From the NCBI RefSeq assembly GCF_011043545.1, contig NZ_JAAKGP010000003.1, forward strand, positions 124,001 through 188,000: 64,000 nucleotides of DNA, read 5' to 3'. The stretch is from Rhodobacter sp. SGA-6-6. Its GTDB lineage: Bacteria; Pseudomonadota; Alphaproteobacteria; Rhodobacterales; Rhodobacteraceae. Shown here in pieces: positions 60,044 through 64,000 of this stretch (positions are counted from its first letter, which is position 1; every line of letters starts with the position of its first letter). The position numbers were made by a program, and so were the translations under genes. The notes beneath the pieces were generated by a model. The model searched no databases. It was not told the DNA's origin and saw nothing but the letters and a program-made list of their open reading frames with translations.

Positions 60044-61204
60044 ATGGCGGACGGCTTCTTTTCGAACCCCACACACCCCACACCACCCCGATCGGAGGAC
60101 GAGCGCCTGGACTGGCTTCGCCTCATCCGTTCCCGCCGGGTCGGCGCGGTCACCTTCCACCGGCTGCTGGCCGAACACGGTTCCGCCGCCGCGGCGCTGG
60201 AGGCGCTGCCCGGGGTGGCCCGGGCCGCCGGCGTGCAGGATTATCGCGCCTGTCCGCCGGAGGTCGTGCGCGCCGAACTGGCCGAGGCGCGGGTTGCGGG
60301 GGCGGTGGCCCTGTTTTTCGGCGAAAAACAGTATCCTGCGGCATTGATGGACCTGAACGACGCCCCGCCGGTGCTCTGGGCGCAGGGCGACCTGGCGCTC
60401 TTGGACCGGCCGATGGTGGCGATGGTGGGCGCACGGAATGCCTCCTCCCTCGGGCTGCGGATGGCGACGCGGCTGGCCGAGGGGCTGGGGCAGGCGGGCT
60501 TTGCCGTGGTCTCCGGTCTTGCCCGCGGCATCGACCGCGCCGCGCATCTGGCGGCGCTGGCCACCGGCACGGTTGCGGTGCAGGCGGGCGGAGTGGACAC
60601 CATCTACCCCGAGGAGAATGCGGCCCTGGCCGAGGACATCCGCCAGCGCGGCCTGCGGCTTTCCGAACAGCCGATGGGGACCACCCCGCAGACAAGGCAT
60701 TTCCCGCTGCGCAACCGGCTGATCGCCGGGCTGTCGCGCGCGGTGATCGTGGTCGAGGCGGCGGCGCGTTCCGGCAGCCTGATCACCGCCCGCAACGCCG
60801 CCGACCAGGGGCGCGAGGTGATGGCGGTGCCCGGCCATCCCTTCGACGCCCGCGCCTCGGGCTGCAACATGCTGATCCGCGATGGCGCCACCCTGGTCCG
60901 CGGCCCGGCCGATGTGCTGGAGGCGCTTGGCGAACCCGCCCGCCGCTCCGCCGATGCGGTCGCCGATGCCGCGCTGGCCGAGGAGCCGCCGCTGCCCGGC
61001 CCGGTGCCCGCACCGCGCCCGCTTGCGGAAATGGCGGAACTGCATAGCCGCATCCTCTCGCGCCTTGGCCCCAGTCCGCTGGCCGAGGACCAGCTGATCC
61101 GCGACCTCGCCCTGCCGCCGGCGCATCTGGCCCCGGCGCTGCTGGCGCTGGAGCTGGAGGGGCGGATCCTGCGCCAGCCGGGCGGGCTGCTCAGCCGCAA
61201 CTGA
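60044..61204 (+). CDS. dprA: DNA-processing protein DprA
   Basis: 386 residues from ATG 60044 (GAGG six bases upstream; 60038 is in frame too). The Rossmann DNA-binding core includes VAMVGARNASSLGLRMATRL, VVSGLARGIDRAAHLAAL, TIYPEENAALAEDI, then HFPLRNRLIAGLS and SGSLITARNAADQGREVMAV. A C-terminal winged helix (LAEMAELHSRILSRLG) completes it. It loads RecA onto incoming single-stranded DNA in transformation. It precedes topA, as in many Rhodobacteraceae. Confidence 0.94.
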   Translation: MADGFFSNPTHPTPPRSEDERLDWLRLIRSRRVGAVTFHRLLAEHGSAAAALEALPGVARAAGVQDYRACPPEVVRAELAEARVAGAVALFFGEKQYPAALMDLNDAPPVLWAQGDLALLDRPMVAMVGARNASSLGLRMATRLAEGLGQAGFAVVSGLARGIDRAAHLAALATGTVAVQAGGVDTIYPEENAALAEDIRQRGLRLSEQPMGTTPQTRHFPLRNRLIAGLSRAVIVVEAAARSGSLITARNAADQGREVMAVPGHPFDARASGCNMLIRDGATLVRGPADVLEALGEPARRSADAVADAALAEEPPLPGPVPAPRPLAEMAELHSRILSRLGPSPLAEDQLIRDLALPPAHLAPALLALELEGRILRQPGGLLSRN

Positions 61205-61248
61205 GGCCGGTTTCGCACCGCCGGACTGCGGGGTCGCGACCGCCGCGG

Positions 61249-61278
61249 TTGACAACCCCCCCCTTTGGCCCACATCTA
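61249..61278 (+). promoter_or_regulatory. Predicted sigma-70 promoter of topA
   Basis: TTGACA at 61249-61254, 18-nt spacer, CATCTA at 61273-61278, 38 nt before the topA start codon. Confidence 0.5.
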
Positions 61279-61315
61279 GCCCCGCCTGCGTGCCGTCGGA
61301 GCAAAAGGGGATTCC

Positions 61316-63895
61316 ATGCCAGTCGTCGTCGTCGAATCTCCGGCCAAGGCCAAGACGATCAACAAATATCTCGGCCCGGACTTCACCGTGCTGGCTTCCT
61401 ACGGCCATGTCCGCGACCTGCCGGCCAAGGACGGCTCGGTCGATCCCGAGCATGATTTCGGCATGACCTGGGAGGTCGCGCCGGAAAGCAAGAAGCATGT
61501 GCGGGCCATCGCCGAAGCGCTGAAGACCGACGATACCCTCATCCTCGCCACCGACCCCGACCGCGAGGGCGAGGCGATCTCCTGGCACCTGAAGGAAGCC
61601 CTGCAAAGCAGCCTGAAGAAGGGCAAGACGGTCGCCCGCGTCACCTTCAACGCCATCACCAAGGACGCGGTGACCCGGGCGATGAAGGAGCCGCGCGAGG
61701 TCGACCAGGCGCTGGTCGAGGCCTATCTCGCCCGCCGGGCGCTGGACTATCTGGTCGGCTTCACCCTGTCGCCGGTGCTGTGGCGCAAGCTGCCCGGGGC
61801 GCGGTCGGCCGGGCGGGTGCAATCGGTTTGCCTGCGGCTGATCGTGGAACGCGAGATGGAGATCGAGGCGTTCAAGGCCCAGGAATACTGGACCGTGAAG
61901 GCGGTGCTGCGCACCCCGCGCGGGCAGGAGTTCGAGGCCGGGCTCGTCACCCTCGGCGGCAAGAAACTGCAGAAGTTCGACATCCCGACCGCCACCGCGG
62001 CGGAGCTGGCGGTGCAGGCTGTCACTTCCCGCACCTTCGCCGTCTCGGGCGTGGAATCGAAGCCCGCCACCCGCAATCCCTGGCCGCCCTTCATGACCTC
62101 CACTCTGCAGCAGGAGGCCAGCCGTAAATACGGCATGGGCGCCAAGCAGTGCATGAACGCGGCGCAACGTCTCTACGAGGCGGGCTACATCACCTATATG
62201 CGGACCGACGGCATCGACATGGCGCCCGAGGCGGTGATGGCGACGCGGGCCGAGATCGAACAGCGCTTCGGCAAGCCCTATGTGCCCGACTCGCCGCGGA
62301 TGTATAAGAACAAGGCCAAGAACGCGCAGGAAGCGCATGAATGCATCCGGCCGACCGACATGGGTCTCGGGCCGGAGAAGATCCGGGTCGAGGAAGACCA
62401 GCGCCGGCTCTACGACCTGATCTGGAAGCGCACCATCGCCAGCCAGATGGCCGCGGCGCGACTGGAGCGCACCACGGTCGACGTCACCAGCCCGGACGGG
62501 CAGGTCGGCCTGCGCGCTAACGGGCAGGTGGTGCTGTTCGACGGCTACCTGAAGGTCTACGACCAGGGCCGCGACGACCGGCAGGACGGCGAGGAAGACG
62601 ACGAGGGCCGCCTGCCGCAGGTGATGCAGGGCGAGGCGGTCGAGAAGGGTGCGATCACCCCCGACCAGCATTTCACCCAGGCCCCGCCGCGCTATACCGA
62701 GGCGACGCTGGTCAAGCGGATGGAGGAACTGGGGATCGGCCGCCCGTCGACCTATGCCTCGATCCTGACCACCATCGTCGACCGCGAATATGTGCGGAAA
62801 GAGAAGAACCGGCTGTTCCCCGAGGACAAGGGCCGGCTGGTCACCGCCTTCCTGGCCAACTTCTTCCGCCGCTATGTGGAATACGACTTCACCGCCGATC
62901 TGGAGACGGAACTGGACGACGTGTCGGCCGGGGAACGGGACTACAAGGAAGTCCTCTCCCGCTTCTGGCGCGATTTCAGCGCGGCGGTGGCGGAAACCGC
63001 CGACCTGCGCATCGGCGAGGTCCTGGAGAAAATCGACGATTTCCTCAGCCCCCATCTCTACCCGCCCCGGGCCGATGGCGGCGACCCGCGCGCCTGCCCG
63101 ACCTGCGGCACCGGCCGGCTGCACCTGAAGACCGCGCGTTCCGGCGGGGCCTTCATCGGCTGCGGCAACTATCCCGAATGCCGCTACACAAGGCCGCTGG
63201 CCGGGGATGCGGAAGCGGTGGCTTCGGACGGGCGCATCCTCGGGCAGGATGCGGCGGGCAACGAGATCAGCCTGCGGGCCGGCCGCTTCGGCCCCTACGT
63301 CCAGCGCGGCGAGGCGACGGAGGCGCAGCCGAAGCCCGACCGCGCCAGCCTGCCGAAGGGCTGGTCGCCCGACAGCCTCACGCTGGAGCGGGCGCTGGAC
63401 CTGCTGGCGCTGCCGCGGCTGATCGGCCCGCACCCCGAGGACGGCGCCCCGGTCGAGGCCGGGATCGGCCGCTTCGGGCCTTACGTCAAGCACGGGCCGG
63501 TCTATGCCAATATCTCCGATGTCGAGGAGGTCTTCTCCATCGGCATGAACCGCGCGATGGAGGTTCTGGCGCAGAAGGCCGCGCGCGGCGGCCGCGGCTC
63601 TGCCCCCGCGGGCCCGCTGAAGGTGCTGGGCGCGCATCCCGACGGCGGCGAGGTGCAGGTGATGCCGGGCCGCTACGGGCCCTACGTCAAGTGGGAGAAG
63701 GTGAACGCCACCCTGCCGAAGGACCTCGCGCCGGAAGAGGTGACGCTGGAGCAGGCGCTGGAACTGATCGCCGAGAAGGCGGCGAAGGGCGGCAAGGGCA
63801 AGAAGACCGCCGCGCGCAAGGCCCCGGCGAAGAAGGCGGCGGCAAAGCCTGCGGCGAAGAAAGCCCCTGCCAAGAAGACCGCAAAGACGGCCTGA
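61316..63895 (+). CDS. topA: DNA topoisomerase I
   Basis: 859 residues. The TOPRIM domain starts at residue 3 (VVVESPAKAKTINKYL) and holds TDPDREGEAISWHLKE. The active-site tyrosine is Tyr294 in YITYMRTDGIDMAPEA. A zinc-ribbon-like segment CPTCGTGRL/GCGNYPECRY lies near residues 598-622. Three C-terminal topo-I repeat domains (RFGPYV motifs) follow. The last 40 residues are a Lys/Ala-rich tail (KKTAARKAPAKKAAAKPA). It relaxes negative supercoils. Its stop is followed at once by a short-repeat copy. Confidence 0.97.
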   Translation: MPVVVVESPAKAKTINKYLGPDFTVLASYGHVRDLPAKDGSVDPEHDFGMTWEVAPESKKHVRAIAEALKTDDTLILATDPDREGEAISWHLKEALQSSLKKGKTVARVTFNAITKDAVTRAMKEPREVDQALVEAYLARRALDYLVGFTLSPVLWRKLPGARSAGRVQSVCLRLIVEREMEIEAFKAQEYWTVKAVLRTPRGQEFEAGLVTLGGKKLQKFDIPTATAAELAVQAVTSRTFAVSGVESKPATRNPWPPFMTSTLQQEASRKYGMGAKQCMNAAQRLYEAGYITYMRTDGIDMAPEAVMATRAEIEQRFGKPYVPDSPRMYKNKAKNAQEAHECIRPTDMGLGPEKIRVEEDQRRLYDLIWKRTIASQMAAARLERTTVDVTSPDGQVGLRANGQVVLFDGYLKVYDQGRDDRQDGEEDDEGRLPQVMQGEAVEKGAITPDQHFTQAPPRYTEATLVKRMEELGIGRPSTYASILTTIVDREYVRKEKNRLFPEDKGRLVTAFLANFFRRYVEYDFTADLETELDDVSAGERDYKEVLSRFWRDFSAAVAETADLRIGEVLEKIDDFLSPHLYPPRADGGDPRACPTCGTGRLHLKTARSGGAFIGCGNYPECRYTRPLAGDAEAVASDGRILGQDAAGNEISLRAGRFGPYVQRGEATEAQPKPDRASLPKGWSPDSLTLERALDLLALPRLIGPHPEDGAPVEAGIGRFGPYVKHGPVYANISDVEEVFSIGMNRAMEVLAQKAARGGRGSAPAGPLKVLGAHPDGGEVQVMPGRYGPYVKWEKVNATLPKDLAPEEVTLEQALELIAEKAAKGGKGKKTAARKAPAKKAAAKPAAKKAPAKKTAKTA

Positions 63896-63929
63896 TCTTC
63901 CTCTTGATCCAAATACTCTCGGGGGGTGC
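63895..63929 (-). repeat. GGAGTATTTGG-type short repeat after topA
   Basis: CTTCCTCTTGATCCAAATAC then TCTCGGGGGG begins at the topA stop codon. It is the reversed form of the family, followed by GGGGGGCAGAAGGCCCCCC hairpin sequence like that at 16970. Confidence 0.65.
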
Positions 63930-63959
63930 GGGGGGCAGAAGGCCCCCCGCCGCCTTCGG

Positions 63960-64000
63960 CTATCCCCGCGGGTCCAAGAGCTTGCCCATCACATCGGCCG
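63960..64000 (-). CDS. C-terminal end of an unknown gene, cut by the window
   Basis: On the minus strand a frame open to the window edge ends ...ADVMGKLLDPRG then TAG at 63962-63960. Only 12 codons are visible; it would converge on topA. It cannot be identified, and chance is possible. Confidence 0.35.
   Translation of the reverse strand, partial: ADVMGKLLDPRG

Noticed and set aside
59984-63637. A 1217-codon minus-strand frame across dprA and topA
   Set aside because: Antisense shadow in high-GC DNA; the plus strand has DprA and topoisomerase motifs in order.
1-64000. CRISPR arrays, prophage modules, integrases with tRNA attachment sites, complete insertion sequences
   Set aside because: No regularly spaced direct repeats, no phage structural genes and no transposase genes were seen; tRNA-Leu is not followed by an integrase.

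Overview
The window is GC-rich chromosomal DNA from an alphaproteobacterium, most likely Rhodobacteraceae (Rhodobacter/Paracoccus-like). Evidence for this is the codon usage, DUF2927 and DUF1127 proteins, a BioMNY biotin transporter, a Tad pilus locus with GAVTVDW-type pilins, and many short GGGATATTT/GGAGTATTTGG intergenic motifs. No prophage, plasmid or CRISPR signature is visible. One degenerate serine recombinase region (about 23.8-25.4 kb) is the only clear sign of mobility.

Layout. 0-2.5 kb: a leftward set with a DUF2927 lipoprotein (cut by the window edge), a TelA family protein, an XpaC family membrane protein and a possible 27-residue membrane peptide. 2.9-9.5 kb: pseudouridine synthase, tRNA adenosine deaminase, UPF0173 hydrolase, gatC-gatA, an excalibur-like lipoprotein, an amidase, RNase P RNA and rpmG. 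9.6-23.8 kb: mixed housekeeping genes, including an SDR, a Bax inhibitor-1 protein, a divergent DUF1127/LysR pair, RraB, a methyltransferase, two purine deaminases, HisN, an Xre regulator, a quinone oxidoreductase, MgtE and 5-formyl-THF cyclo-ligase. 23.2-26.0 kb: two paralogous secreted proteins flanking a frameshifted resolvase and a receiver-like membrane ORF. 26.3-39.1 kb: a leftward Tad/Flp pilus locus with three pilins (two from a near-perfect 393-bp tandem duplication), CpaB, secretin CpaC, an OmpA lipoprotein, CpaE, CpaF, TadB, TadC, two TPR lipoproteins, prepilin peptidase CpaA and an AAA ATPase. 39.4-50.3 kb: lytic transglycosylase, 3-oxoacid CoA-transferase scoAB, tRNA-Leu(UAA), an Lrp regulator, two membrane enzymes, putA, a rhomboid protease and suhB. 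50.7-56.2 kb: divergent metR-like regulator/metF, then aroQ, an HpaI aldolase, an acyl-CoA synthetase-like protein and a thiolase. 56.2-58.1 kb: convergent bioY-bioN-bioM. 58.2-64 kb: glycine-zipper lipoprotein, gabT, dprA, topA and the 3' tip of one more gene.

The most unusual content is not a protein. Five dispersed copies (A-E) of a roughly 210-nt sequence lie between genes at 2637, 12567, 19646, 26034 and 50430. Each has four predicted stem-loops in the same order, and the stems are kept by compensatory base changes. In all five copies the same end sits 17-38 nt from a stop codon of the adjacent gene, in a fixed orientation. It looks like a dispersed structured 3'-UTR element, and I do not recognise it. 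A second family of about 30-bp motifs (nine copies, three inverted pairs) and a third short hairpin type after stop codons also occupy gene ends.
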